Shown: positions 1-7,764 of the stretch, piece after piece | How positions within the stretch are numbered: position 1 is the stretch's first letter | Layout of the letters: every line of letters starts with the position of its first letter | Assembly (NCBI GenBank): GCA_022706865.1 | Contig: JAKJBT010000010.1 | Location: forward strand, 1 to 27,436 | DNA length: 27,436 nucleotides | Direction: 5' to 3' | Source of the DNA: Bacillota bacterium | GTDB lineage: Bacteria > Bacillota_A > Clostridia > Lutisporales > Lutisporaceae | The notes under the pieces: generated by a model | What the model saw: the letters and a program-made list of their open reading frames with translations, nothing else | What the model was told of the DNA's origin: nothing | Database searches by the model: none | Translations under genes and position numbers: made by a program

Positions 1-350
1 CCGAAGTATGCAGGTTCTGCTCCGCAGCCAAGTACAAGGTAATCATAGCTGTATGTCCCTTTACTTGATGTCAGAGTTTTTGCTTCATAATCAATGCTTT
101 CTATTCTGTCCCTTACAAAATTGACTTTGGTAGCCTTAAATACCTTATAAAGATCTACCATTACACTTTCTTTTTCTGTTCTACGTCCGGCAATTTCATG
201 CAGCTCAGTAAGAAGAGTCTGGAAAGGATTATCATTAATTAAAGTTATTTCAACGCTATCATCCTTTTTAAATTTCTTGCCCAGAACCTTAGCTGCCTCG
301 ACTCCAGCGTAGCCTGCGCCGAGTATGACTATTCTCTTTAAATCCGGCAA
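1..350 (-). CDS. Type II NADH dehydrogenase-like FAD oxidoreductase (5' part only)
   Basis: Partial gene that runs off the left edge; about 116 N-terminal residues are visible. The protein opens with a dinucleotide-binding Rossmann motif (ILGAGYAGVEAAKVL, about residues 9-23). It continues with NDNPFQTLLTELHEIAGRR and a second conserved stretch, YDYLVLGCGAEPAYF, as in NDH-2/Ndh-type NAD(P)H:quinone oxidoreductases. Members are monotopic membrane flavoproteins that pass electrons from NADH to quinones or related acceptors. The start is read as TTG at 348-350, preceded seven bases upstream by a GGGGG stretch (358-362) as ribosome binding site; no better start is seen. It is divergent from everything else in the window. 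The family call is good, but the substrate is uncertain because the C-terminal half is missing. Confidence 0.8.
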   Translation of the reverse strand, partial: MPDLKRIVILGAGYAGVEAAKVLGKKFKKDDSVEITLINDNPFQTLLTELHEIAGRRTEKESVMVDLYKVFKATKVNFVRDRIESIDYEAKTLTSSKGTYSYDYLVLGCGAEPAYF

Positions 351-712
351 AACTATACCCCCTTGTATATAATTAACTATTAAAGAATAAAAATATTAAT
401 ATAATAATATTCATTATCATTATATAATATATATCCAAATAATGCGATAGTTTTTATCGTTATTTTGTGAAAAAAATCTCATTTTTCTTGTTTTACTTTA
501 TCAATTTCCTATTCCCGAGGCTCAGGTAATCATAATTGTCCAGCTTTTCAGAAATTAACCATGATGTATAAAATTAAATCGAATAAATTATTCAAAAATT
601 ATATAATTGAAATAGGAAAATTTTGCAGCAATTTGTCTTGGAAGGATTAATATTATCTGCCGGGGAATATTAAAAAATGGGAATATATGAAGCGTCAGAA
701 GGAGGAAAGAGG
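351..712. other. AT-rich divergent intergenic region
   Basis: Non-coding spacer between the leftward oxidoreductase and the rightward AmmeMemoRadiSam gene. It is very AT-rich, especially 361-440 and 560-620. It should hold the promoters for both directions. A TATAAT at 602-607 could be a rightward -10, but I find no good -35 at the right distance. A Fur-box-like sequence is listed separately. I see no RNA gene or ORF here. Confidence 0.6.
406..424 (-). promoter_or_regulatory. Fur-box-like operator candidate
   Basis: The minus strand contains ATAATGATAAT followed by a partly matching second half. By eye about 15 of 19 positions agree with the classical Fur consensus built from GATAAT hexamers. 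It lies about 56 bp upstream of the start of the minus-strand oxidoreductase, where an operator would be expected. The surrounding sequence is so AT-rich that a chance match is possible. Confidence 0.3.
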
Positions 713-2086
713 ATGGGTAAGATAGCGGGTGCATTCATTTTTCCGCATCCGCCTATAATGGTGGAGGAAGTAGGGGAAAGCGAGACCAAAAAGGTTTCAG
801 ACACAGTTGCCGGTGCTCTGGAAGCTTCGGAGCGCATCGCTGAAATAAAACCGGATGTTATAATTCTTATAACACCTCATGGTGCAATGCTCGAAGATGC
901 CATGGCTATTGCGGCGGATGAAAGGCTGCAGGGGAGTTTAGCCAGGTTTGGAGCCCCCGGGACAAAGCTGAGCTTTGACAATGACTTGGAGCTGGCGGAC
1001 AAGATAATGGAGCAGGCTGATAAAAAACAGGTATACTGCATTCCCATACATGAGGATGTAAAAAAGACCTACAGAGTTGAGCCGGGAATGGATCATGGTG
1101 CCATAGTTCCCCTTTATTTTGTAAGTAAGAAACACAGGCATTTCAAGCTGGTGCATATAACATACAGCCTTCTTTCAAGGGAGCAGCACTACAAGTTTGG
1201 TATTGCCATAAGGGATGCTGTGGCTGAGCTTGATAGAAGGGCAGTCATAATTGCAAGCGGAGATCTTTCCCACAGGCTTATAAAAAATGCTCCCGCAGGT
1301 TTTGATCCCCGGGGAGCGGAATATGATAAAAAGTATATGAAAATCATAAGAGAAGGAGATGTCACAGGACTGCTTTCCATGCCTGCCGGCTTTCTGGAGG
1401 CTGCAGGGGAATGTGCCTATAATTCCACTGTTGTGCTTATGGGCTGTCTGGATGGCTGCAGTTTGAAGGGAGAGGTAATCTCCTATGAAGGCCCCTTTGG
1501 TGTAGGCTACTGCGTGGCTGAGATTCAATCAGAGGTGTGTACGGATAAAAAGAAGGTTATAAGCAGCGATCCATATGTACAGCTGGCTATAGATACCCTG
1601 GAGACTTATGTAAGAACAGGACGCAAAATAGATGTGCCCGAAGGATTGCCTGATGAAATGAAAACACGCAGGGCAGGAGTTTTTGTTTCGTTAAAGAAAT
1701 ATGGCGAACTCAGGGGTTGTATAGGTACCATTAGGCCTACAACAAAAAATATTGCTTTGGAAATCATACAGAACGCAATCAGTGCGGGAACCGGAGATCC
1801 CCGGTTTTTGCCGGTGGAAGAAAGTGAGCTTTCTGAATTGGTCTATTCAGTGGATGTATTGGGAGAACCGGAGCCAATCACGACAAAAGAGGAGCTTGAT
1901 GTGAAAAGGTATGGGGTTATTGTGAGAAGCGGGTACAAATCCGGCTTGCTGCTTCCCAATCTGGACGGAGTGGACACCGCTGATTATCAAGTGAGTATTG
2001 CACTGCAGAAAGCGGGCATCAGACCGGGCGAATCATATAAAATGGAGCGTTTTGAAGTGGTAAGGCATTATCAGCATATGGAGTGA
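713..2086 (+). CDS. AmmeMemoRadiSam system protein, fused B (MEMO1/LigB-like) and A (AMMECR1) domains
   Basis: 457 residues. The N-terminal half resembles class III extradiol dioxygenase/MEMO1 proteins, with FPHPPIM near residue 10, a second His at about 56 (TPHGAM), MDHGAIVPLYF, and SGDLSHRL further on. The C-terminal part, from about residue 285, is an AMMECR1 domain, recognisable by GVFVSLKKYGELRGCIGTI, the FLPVEESEL stretch and GLLLPNLDGVDT. In this three-part system A and B domains often occur together and next to a radical SAM enzyme, which follows after 6 bp. The biochemical role of the system is not established. The start at 713 is chosen because AGGAGG sits just upstream (700-705); an in-frame ATG at 677 has no such site. 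Four residues or fewer separate the two genes, so they are almost certainly cotranscribed. Confidence 0.88.
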   Translation: MGKIAGAFIFPHPPIMVEEVGESETKKVSDTVAGALEASERIAEIKPDVIILITPHGAMLEDAMAIAADERLQGSLARFGAPGTKLSFDNDLELADKIMEQADKKQVYCIPIHEDVKKTYRVEPGMDHGAIVPLYFVSKKHRHFKLVHITYSLLSREQHYKFGIAIRDAVAELDRRAVIIASGDLSHRLIKNAPAGFDPRGAEYDKKYMKIIREGDVTGLLSMPAGFLEAAGECAYNSTVVLMGCLDGCSLKGEVISYEGPFGVGYCVAEIQSEVCTDKKKVISSDPYVQLAIDTLETYVRTGRKIDVPEGLPDEMKTRRAGVFVSLKKYGELRGCIGTIRPTTKNIALEIIQNAISAGTGDPRFLPVEESELSELVYSVDVLGEPEPITTKEELDVKRYGVIVRSGYKSGLLLPNLDGVDTADYQVSIALQKAGIRPGESYKMERFEVVRHYQHME

Positions 2087-2092
2087 TTCATT

Positions 2093-3106
2093 ATGGATCA
2101 ATTGAAAGAAGCAAAGTATTATGAGAAGCAAGAAGGGGGCAATGTCATATGCAGGCTCTGCCCTCACGAATGTACCATTGCACCGGGCAAATACGGAATT
2201 TGCAGAGTAAGGAACAACATTGAAGGTATCCTCTATACTCATAACTATGGAAAAATCTCTTCAATTGCAATGGACCCCATGGAGAAGAAGCCCCTTTATC
2301 ATTTTTTCCCGGGCAGATATGTACTGTCTATAGGGACTGTAGGCTGCAATCTCAGGTGCAGCTTTTGTCAGAACTATCAGATTGCACAGCGGGGAGTAGC
2401 TGAGCAGGGCATAGAGGATAATCTGTACGAGGCATCTGAGGCTTATCTGCTGAGCTTATGCAGGAAGGAAGAGGATTGTATTGGTGTGGCATATACCTAC
2501 AACGAGCCCAGTATATGGTTTGAGTATATATTGGATACGGCAGGGCATATAAGGTCTGCAGGATTAAAAAATGTGCTGGTCACAAACGGATATATAAGCA
2601 GAGAGGCTCTGGCTGAGCTGCTGCCTTATATTGATGCCATGAATATTGATGTCAAAGGATTTACGGAGAAATATTACCGCAATATTTGCGGAGGCAGCCT
2701 TGAGCATGTGAAGAAAACGGTTGAAGCAGCTGCTGCGGAATGTCATATAGAAATTACCACTCTTATTATTCCCGGGCACAATGACAGTGAGATGGAGATG
2801 CAGGAGCTCTCAAAATGGTTGTCATCTATCAATCCTTCAATTCCTCTCCATCTATCCCGGTACTTCCCGAGATACAGGATGAAGGAGCAGCCTACCCCGG
2901 CAGGGACTCTGATTTCTCTGAAAAAGGCGGCCGAAAGCTATCTGGAGTATGTATACATAGGCAATATGCAGAGTGAGGCAGTAAATACTTATTGCCCGCA
3001 GTGCGGAGCCTTGCTTATAAGAAGAACAGGAGGCATATTCATAGAGCATCTGGATGACGGTATATGCTCCAAATGCGGTAAAGCTATAAGTATAACCGGT
3101 GTTTAG
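2093..3106 (+). CDS. AmmeMemoRadiSam system radical SAM enzyme
   Basis: 337 residues. The radical SAM cluster motif CxxxCxxC is seen at C85, C89 and C92 (GCNLRCSFCQNY). It is preceded by an N-terminal Cys set at C20, C23, C27 and C37, and followed at the C-terminus by a zinc-ribbon-like pair (YCPQCG and CSKCGK, about residues 302-330). This layout matches the PflA-like radical SAM member of the AmmeMemoRadiSam system, which would cleave S-adenosylmethionine with a [4Fe-4S] cluster to make a substrate or protein radical. The substrate is unknown. It starts 6 bp after the A/B fusion gene and is presumably translated from the same message. The gene order supports a functional unit: an AMMECR1 domain, a MEMO-like domain and a radical enzyme. 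Confidence 0.9.
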   Translation: MDQLKEAKYYEKQEGGNVICRLCPHECTIAPGKYGICRVRNNIEGILYTHNYGKISSIAMDPMEKKPLYHFFPGRYVLSIGTVGCNLRCSFCQNYQIAQRGVAEQGIEDNLYEASEAYLLSLCRKEEDCIGVAYTYNEPSIWFEYILDTAGHIRSAGLKNVLVTNGYISREALAELLPYIDAMNIDVKGFTEKYYRNICGGSLEHVKKTVEAAAAECHIEITTLIIPGHNDSEMEMQELSKWLSSINPSIPLHLSRYFPRYRMKEQPTPAGTLISLKKAAESYLEYVYIGNMQSEAVNTYCPQCGALLIRRTGGIFIEHLDDGICSKCGKAISITGV

Positions 3107-3148
3107 AAATATATTGAATATGCCGGATAGCATCTGACTTGATATATC

Positions 3149-3157
3149 TGGTATAAT
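3149..3157 (+). promoter_or_regulatory. Extended -10 promoter candidate
   Basis: The sequence TGGTATAAT is an extended -10 element (TGN plus TATAAT at 3152-3157). It lies about 50 bp upstream of the DUF1189 gene, in the 101-bp gap after the radical SAM gene. No clear -35 is present, which is common for extended -10 promoters. It would start a transcript for the membrane protein and the phosphodiesterase. Confidence 0.4.
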
Positions 3158-3207
3158 TATCCTGTCATATATAGATATAAGCTTCAGGATGTGCGGGAGG
3201 CGATGAA

Positions 3208-4026
3208 ATGAATTTTTTCGTGCAGATGAGGGAAAGCGTAATTGATTTTAAGTTTTACAGAAGCATTAGGGATAATAGATTCAGCAGGAGCTTTGTTTAT
3301 CTGCTGCTGCTTTTCCTGATAGTCTATTTCATAAATGGAACCAAAACTTTTGTAGTGACCCGGATATTAATGGATAATCTGGCTGTCCAGCTGGATGAAA
3401 ATGTTCCGGAATTCAGGCTGGAGAACGGTGAATTCAGCTTTGAAGGAGATATGCCCTACTATATCAGCGGCAGTACCAATGAGGTTTTCATCATTGATAC
3501 TACAGGGCAGGTGACAGAAAGCGCATTAAAGGATGCAGAAACCGGAATTTTGATAACCAGGAACAAATTATTTGTAAAAAGAAACGAAATAGAGACAAGG
3601 GAGTTCAGCCTGAATGAGTTGAAAGGCATCACCCTGACAAAGTCTGATGTGCTGGAGTTTATGCCGAAGCTCAGCTGGATTGTTCTTATCTTCATTGTCT
3701 TTGGTTTTATTTTTGCATTGGGATGGAAGCTTCTTAATGCAGTTATACTGGCATTGATGGGAATTGTCGCCAATGCTGTGCTGAAGGGGAGGCTGAAATA
3801 CAATAATCTGTTGAATATCAGCATATATGCACTGACACTTCCAATGCTTGTTCAATTAGCCGTGAACCTTTACGGATACCCTATTCCCAGATTCGGGTTA
3901 ATATACTGGGTTATTTCCATACTATACCTTGATTTGGCAATAAAAAGCTGCATAGACCAGGATAAGGAATCTGGTGCAGGAAATGAACTGGAGGATATTA
4001 AAGGTGAAGATAGGAGTAATATCTGA
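3208..4026 (+). CDS. DUF1189 family membrane protein
   Basis: 272 residues. The start MNFFVQMRESVIDFKFYRSI and the layout are typical of the DUF1189 family of Bacillota. There is one N-terminal membrane helix (about 29-43), then an extracytoplasmic domain of roughly 110 residues, then a cluster of hydrophobic helices (about 153-190, 201-222 and 229-245) and a short charged tail. The function of the family is unknown. A GGGAGG ribosome binding site lies just upstream. The last 23 bp overlap the start of the phosphodiesterase gene, so the two are translationally close. Nothing in the sequence suggests a substrate. Confidence 0.8.
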   Translation: MNFFVQMRESVIDFKFYRSIRDNRFSRSFVYLLLLFLIVYFINGTKTFVVTRILMDNLAVQLDENVPEFRLENGEFSFEGDMPYYISGSTNEVFIIDTTGQVTESALKDAETGILITRNKLFVKRNEIETREFSLNELKGITLTKSDVLEFMPKLSWIVLIFIVFGFIFALGWKLLNAVILALMGIVANAVLKGRLKYNNLLNISIYALTLPMLVQLAVNLYGYPIPRFGLIYWVISILYLDLAIKSCIDQDKESGAGNELEDIKGEDRSNI

Positions 4027-4489
4027 TACACATATAAGAAGCAGCGCGAAGCTCCTTCCCAACATAATATACAAGGTGTTTGACGGTGTGGATATGATAT
4101 TTCACGCAGGAGATATACTTATTGATGAGGTAATAATTGAACTGGAGTCTATTGCTCCTGTTTATGCTGTAGCAGGAAACAACGACAGTTATGAAATGCT
4201 GTATAAATACGGCACAAAAAGAATAATTGAGGCTAATGGAAAAAGAATAGGGCTGACCCACGGAACAAGCAGGGTAAACGCATATGCGGGCGCTTATTCA
4301 ATGTTTGAAAAGAGCAAAGTGGACTGTGTCGTATATGGGCATAGCCACAAACCGCATAATGAAGTAATTGACGGAGTATTGTTCTTCAACCCGGGTTCCC
4401 CGACCTCAAAAAGGTTTGAGCCCAGGTATTCTTTGGGACTTTTGCATGTGGACAGGGGTATAAGAGGAGAAATAATATATTTTGATTGA
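4004..4489 (+). CDS. YfcE/MJ0936-family metallophosphodiesterase
   Basis: 161 residues with the full set of calcineurin-like phosphoesterase motifs in order: ISDTH near the N-terminus, FHAGD, GNND, LTHG and YGHSH, which supply Asp, His and Asn ligands for two metal ions. Length and motif order fit the MJ0936/YfcE family of small phosphodiesterases; the natural substrate is not known. I place the start at the GTG at 4004, which has GGAGG at 3990-3994 and begins MKIGVISDTH as in the family. An upstream ATG at 3974 would add ten unlikely residues. The gene overlaps the end of the DUF1189 gene and ends at an intrinsic terminator. Confidence 0.88.
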   Translation: MKIGVISDTHIRSSAKLLPNIIYKVFDGVDMIFHAGDILIDEVIIELESIAPVYAVAGNNDSYEMLYKYGTKRIIEANGKRIGLTHGTSRVNAYAGAYSMFEKSKVDCVVYGHSHKPHNEVIDGVLFFNPGSPTSKRFEPRYSLGLLHVDRGIRGEIIYFD

Positions 4490-4513
4490 AGTGCGGTATG
4501 AGGCACTTTTTTA
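4489..4513 (+). terminator. Intrinsic terminator after the phosphodiesterase gene
   Basis: AAGTGC (4489-4494) pairs with GCACTT (4503-4508) around an 8-nt loop. A run of T follows immediately. It begins at the last base of the stop codon and separates this operon from mobA. Confidence 0.75.
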
Positions 4514-4514
4514 T

Positions 4515-4543
4515 TTGTGTATTTTTTAACAATGATGTAAAAT
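4515..4543 (+). promoter_or_regulatory. Promoter candidate for the mobA-fdhD genes
   Basis: TTGTGT (4515-4520), a 17-nt spacer, and TAAAAT (4538-4543) form a plausible sigma-A promoter. It lies directly after the terminator and about 50 bp before mobA. Confidence 0.5.
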
Positions 4544-4595
4544 ATGAATTGTATCAAAGGATAAAAAACATGTCAGATACTACTGAGAGGTCAAA

Positions 4596-5204
4596 ATGGC
4601 ACATATGGAAACCGCGATAATACTTGCAGGAGGCAAGAGCAGCAGGATGGGATTCGACAAGCAGTTTCTCAAGCTTCAAGACAAGTATGTTATTGAAATT
4701 ATTGCAGAAAGGCTGAAAGAAGTCTTTAGTGAGATTATTATTGTTACCGGCAGGCCGGAGGAGTATGTGAAATACGGATTTAAGCTTGTAGAGGATGAAG
4801 TCAGGAATTTCGGGCCTCTGGCAGGAATACACGTGGGACTGAAAAACTCCGGCAGCATATACAATTATGTTGTCGCCTGCGATATGCCCTTCATAAATCT
4901 CAAATACATCAGATATATGATGCAGCTTATCGAAGAGAGTGACGACCGCGTCGACGGTGTAATAACAAAGCTGGGGGATTGGATTGAACCCTTTAATGCC
5001 TTCTACTCACAAAACCTGATCAGCAGGATAGAAGAGAACATGAAAAATGGCAAGAGACAGATTAATCTGATGCTTCAGGACGCCAATGTGCTGTATGTCA
5101 GCGAAGCAAAAGCAAGGGAATTCAGCCCTGACTGGGAAATGTTCACTAACATAAATACTTTCAAGGACTATGAAAGCCTTATGAAACGGCTGTCAAATGA
5201 ATAG
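4596..5204 (+). CDS. mobA: MobA-like molybdenum cofactor guanylyltransferase
   Basis: 202 residues. The N-terminus carries the nucleotidyltransferase signature LAGGKSSRMGFDKQ (about residues 10-23), and VACDMPF supplies the metal-binding Asp. This is the MobA/IspD-like fold that transfers GMP from GTP to Mo- or W-molybdopterin, giving the bis-MGD form used by formate dehydrogenases and other DMSO-reductase-family enzymes. A modest ribosome binding site (GAGAGG) precedes the ATG. The gene is followed 11 bp later by fdhD, also a formate dehydrogenase maturation gene, and shares its direction, which supports the specific MobA call over another small nucleotidyltransferase. Confidence 0.88.
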   Translation: MAHMETAIILAGGKSSRMGFDKQFLKLQDKYVIEIIAERLKEVFSEIIIVTGRPEEYVKYGFKLVEDEVRNFGPLAGIHVGLKNSGSIYNYVVACDMPFINLKYIRYMMQLIEESDDRVDGVITKLGDWIEPFNAFYSQNLISRIEENMKNGKRQINLMLQDANVLYVSEAKAREFSPDWEMFTNINTFKDYESLMKRLSNE

Positions 5205-5215
5205 GGGGCGGCAAT

Positions 5216-5998
5216 ATGGATCTGACCAAGGGAATTCCAATTATTAAATATGAAAATGGTTTGGTATCGTCTCTTGAGGATACGGTAGTAAAAGAGTATG
5301 CCCTTACCATAATTCTGGATGGAGAAGAGTTCATAACGCTGCTTTGCACTCCTTCAAGCCTTGATTGCCTTACTGTCGGGTTCCTGCTTTCAGAAAGCAT
5401 CATAAAAAGCAAATCTGATATAAAGAGGATTAGAATTGATGAGGAAAAAGGTACAGCCGAGGTCAGCACCTTTGAGAGCAGCATTATAGCAAAAAATCTG
5501 CACGGAAAGAGGACAATGACTACCGGCTGCGGCAAAGGTTCTTCCTTCTATAATGCGGTTGACTCTCTCAGCTGCAGAAAGGTAACAGGAGGTTTGGAAG
5601 CCAGTGCGAAAGATATACTGGAGATAATGAGGGATTTCAACAAAAGGTCGGAATTGTTCCACGATACCGGAGGGGTTCATAGCGTAGCACTGGGGACAGG
5701 TACAGGCATTATTATTTTTCATGAAGATGTTGGCCGCCACAATGCCATGGACAAGGTTGTGGGAGAGGCATCCCTGAAGGAGATTCAGATGTCTGATAAA
5801 ATAATACTTACAAGCGGCAGGGTGTCATCAGAAATGCTCATAAAGGCTGCCAAAGGCCGGATACCGGTGATTGTATCAAGATCTGCTCCTACCGATCTGG
5901 CAGTTGAGCTGGCAGTTCAGCTTGGCATAACTGTAATAGGTTTTGCCCGGGGACAGAGGATGAATATATACAGCAATAAGGAAAGAATTAAATTTTAA
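5216..5998 (+). CDS. fdhD: FdhD, sulfurtransferase for formate dehydrogenase maturation
   Basis: 260 residues. The family signature TTGCGKGSS is at about 102-110 and VGRHNAMDKVVG lies in the second half. FdhD takes sulfur from a cysteine desulfurase and loads it on the bis-MGD cofactor, without which formate dehydrogenase is inactive. E. coli FdhD has a C-x-x-C pair. Here the first Cys is kept (C105) but the second position is Gly (TGCGKG), so the protein would act with a single conserved cysteine at this site. A GGGGGCGG ribosome binding site precedes the ATG. Its place between mobA and carbonic anhydrase fits formate/CO2 chemistry. Confidence 0.93.
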   Translation: MDLTKGIPIIKYENGLVSSLEDTVVKEYALTIILDGEEFITLLCTPSSLDCLTVGFLLSESIIKSKSDIKRIRIDEEKGTAEVSTFESSIIAKNLHGKRTMTTGCGKGSSFYNAVDSLSCRKVTGGLEASAKDILEIMRDFNKRSELFHDTGGVHSVALGTGTGIIIFHEDVGRHNAMDKVVGEASLKEIQMSDKIILTSGRVSSEMLIKAAKGRIPVIVSRSAPTDLAVELAVQLGITVIGFARGQRMNIYSNKERIKF

Positions 5999-6018
5999 TA
6001 AATATTCAGGAGGTCATT

Positions 6019-6552
6019 ATGTTAGAAAAGATATTGGAGCACAACAGGAATTTTGTACAGGAAAGAAAGGCTGCAGGAGAAGACAAGCCCATCAGCGGTC
6101 ATGCCCATGAGGATATAATGGTATTCACCTGCATGGATACAAGACTGGTAGACCTGTTGGAGCCTGCCATGGGCTTTGGCAGAGGTGACATAAAAATACT
6201 TAAGAATGCAGGCAACATCATAAGAAACAACTGCAGTGACGTTATCAGAAGCGTGGCTGTAGGAACAGTATTGATGGGATTGAAGGAAGTATATGTGGTA
6301 GGCCATAGTGATTGCGGAATGAGAAAGCAGAAACCGGAGGACATAAGGGCAAAAATGGAGGAAAGAGGCATACCTGCGGAGGCAATAGAAGCCATAGATA
6401 TAAAAGAATGGTTCGGTCTATTGCAGGACGAAACAGAAAACGTAAAGGACGCGGTTTTCAAACTGAAGAATTCTCCATATATACCTAAAGATGTGAAAAT
6501 CTATGGATTACTAATGGATCCTAATTCAGGAGAAATAACGGTAATAGAGTAA
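6019..6552 (+). CDS. Beta-class carbonic anhydrase
   Basis: 177 residues, which is the short form of the family. The zinc ligands are C38, H96 and C99 (TCMDTR with the D40-R42 dyad, and GHSDCGM). The enzyme interconverts CO2 and bicarbonate in the cytoplasm. A textbook AGGAGG precedes the ATG. It lies 20 bp after fdhD and upstream of the formate channel gene. This suggests it supplies or removes CO2/bicarbonate for a formate dehydrogenase or for carbon fixation; that link is inferred from position only. Confidence 0.92.
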   Translation: MLEKILEHNRNFVQERKAAGEDKPISGHAHEDIMVFTCMDTRLVDLLEPAMGFGRGDIKILKNAGNIIRNNCSDVIRSVAVGTVLMGLKEVYVVGHSDCGMRKQKPEDIRAKMEERGIPAEAIEAIDIKEWFGLLQDETENVKDAVFKLKNSPYIPKDVKIYGLLMDPNSGEITVIE

Positions 6553-6606
6553 TCATACGGGAATCAAGAAATCTGAATTTTTAAAACTCTCCAGAATTAT
6601 AGACAT

Positions 6607-6671
6607 ATTGTTAAAAAGATGCTAAACTTAAATTGTTAAAAAAGTACTCAACTTATATATACTATTTAACA
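6607..6671 (+). promoter_or_regulatory. focA upstream region with tandem repeat and promoter candidate
   Basis: Two 24-nt direct repeats lie at 6607-6630 and 6632-6655. Both begin ATTGTTAAAAA and end with a CTNAACTTA-like stretch. An inverted TTAACAA half follows at about 6665-6671. The second repeat supplies a possible -35 (TTGTTA, 6633-6638) with TATATA 17 bp later (6656-6661). TTGTTAA/TTAACAA half-sites resemble those of redox regulators such as Rex, but spacing does not match the standard site. The repeat is clear; the regulator is a guess. Confidence 0.4.
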
Positions 6672-6697
6672 AAGTTTAGAATGGAGGGTCTTTTAGA

Positions 6698-7510
6698 ATG
6701 GAGAAAAGGATGTTGACTCCAAAAGAAATTGCAATGGCGACCTGCGATGCCGGTGCTGCGAAAGCAAAACTTACAATTCCGCAGATGCTGGTGTTGGGTA
6801 TCTTTGCAGGTGTGTTCATCGGCTTTGGAGCACAGGGAGCAATCACCATCGGGCAGACACTGGCAAAGATTGATACGGGTTTGCAGAAGTTTGCATTTGC
6901 CGGAGCATTCCCTGTAGGACTTATGCTGGTGGTTATCTGTGGTGCAGAGCTCTTTACAGGTAATAACCTGATGACTTTAGGATGTCTGAACTGCCGTTAC
7001 AAGGTATCGGATATTCTTAGGAACTGGTTCTTTGTTTATACAGCAAACTTTATTGGTTCGATCCTGCTTGCGGCTATTGTTGCAAATTCAGGATTGATGG
7101 CTGCAGGAACTCCTATTGCAGAATCTGCTATCAAAATTGCATCTAATAAGGTTGCCATACCTTTTGGTGCTGCAGTATTAAGAGGAATACTCTGCAATAT
7201 AATGGTTGTACTTGCAGTATGGATGGCCACAGGAGCAAAAGACGTAATATCGAAGATATTCGCTTGCTGGTTCCCGATTATGCTTTTTGTACTCTGCGGA
7301 TATGAGCATAGTGTTGCAAACATGTACTTTATTCCTCTTGGAATGTTCTTGGGCGCACCAGTTACCTGGGGACAGATTTGGATTAATAATTTGATACCTG
7401 TTACTATAGGCAATCTCATTGGTGGAGCACTTATTGTTCCGTTATTCTACCATGTAGCATACATGAAGGCTCCGGCAGCAGCTGCCGCAGCAAAGGATGC
7501 TAAAGCATAA
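6698..7510 (+). CDS. Formate/nitrite transporter family channel (FocA/NirC type)
   Basis: 270 residues with six hydrophobic segments. The family motifs are GAELFTGNN (about 82-90) and CGYEHSVANMY (about 200-210), with the pore His at about 204. These proteins form pentameric inner-membrane channels that pass formate, nitrite or related small anions as the acid. The neighbourhood (mobA, fdhD, carbonic anhydrase, tungstate uptake) favours formate over nitrite. The C-terminus ends in an Ala-rich tail. GGAGG lies 12 bp before the ATG. The gene has its own upstream region with a tandem repeat and is followed by a separate promoter and riboswitch. Confidence 0.88.
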   Translation: MEKRMLTPKEIAMATCDAGAAKAKLTIPQMLVLGIFAGVFIGFGAQGAITIGQTLAKIDTGLQKFAFAGAFPVGLMLVVICGAELFTGNNLMTLGCLNCRYKVSDILRNWFFVYTANFIGSILLAAIVANSGLMAAGTPIAESAIKIASNKVAIPFGAAVLRGILCNIMVVLAVWMATGAKDVISKIFACWFPIMLFVLCGYEHSVANMYFIPLGMFLGAPVTWGQIWINNLIPVTIGNLIGGALIVPLFYHVAYMKAPAAAAAAKDAKA

Positions 7511-7513
7511 GAA

Positions 7514-7542
7514 TTGCAAAAGCAATCATGATAGTATATAAT
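7514..7542 (+). promoter_or_regulatory. Promoter candidate for the tungstate transport operon
   Basis: TTGCAA (7514-7519), a 17-nt spacer, and TATAAT (7537-7542) lie just after focA. Transcription would begin near 7550, immediately upstream of the structured leader. Confidence 0.55.
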
Positions 7543-7562
7543 TGAATATAAATATATAAGTT

Positions 7563-7676
7563 TTCCGAGTCATCCCTTCTAAAGGTATCCATGAAGCGAT
7601 GACCGATGGGCAAGTCCCATAAGGGTTCAGGGAGAAATCCCCGGGCCTCCCGTGTTAGGAAAGGAAAATGTTTTGT
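7563..7676 (+). ncRNA. Moco/Tuco-type riboswitch candidate
   Basis: A GC-richer leader between the promoter and the tup genes. Visible helices are GTCATC (7569-7574) with GATGAC (7598-7603), ATGGG (7606-7610) with CCCAT (7616-7620) around a 5-nt loop, and a GGGAG...CTCCC pairing around the conserved-looking GGGCCTCCCGTG (7642-7653). From memory these match the Moco RNA motif, a cofactor-sensing leader found upstream of molybdate/tungstate transport and pterin cofactor genes. A strong terminator follows at 7690, so control would be by premature termination when cofactor is plentiful. Family assignment rests on remembered features and context, not on a covariance search. Confidence 0.7.
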
Positions 7677-7689
7677 TAAATTCTGCTGA

Positions 7690-7719
7690 AAACAATCCTT
7701 TCTCGGATTGTTTTTTTTA
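7690..7719 (+). terminator. Intrinsic terminator/attenuator between riboswitch and tupB
   Basis: AACAATCC (7691-7698) pairs perfectly with GGATTGTT (7705-7712) over a 6-nt loop, followed by an uninterrupted T run. It is inside the leader, 46 bp before the tupB start, so it is best read as the expression platform of the riboswitch. Confidence 0.85.
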
Positions 7720-7764
7720 TTGCAAGAATTAAAACCCATATTTAATGCATTAAGGAGAGATTTA

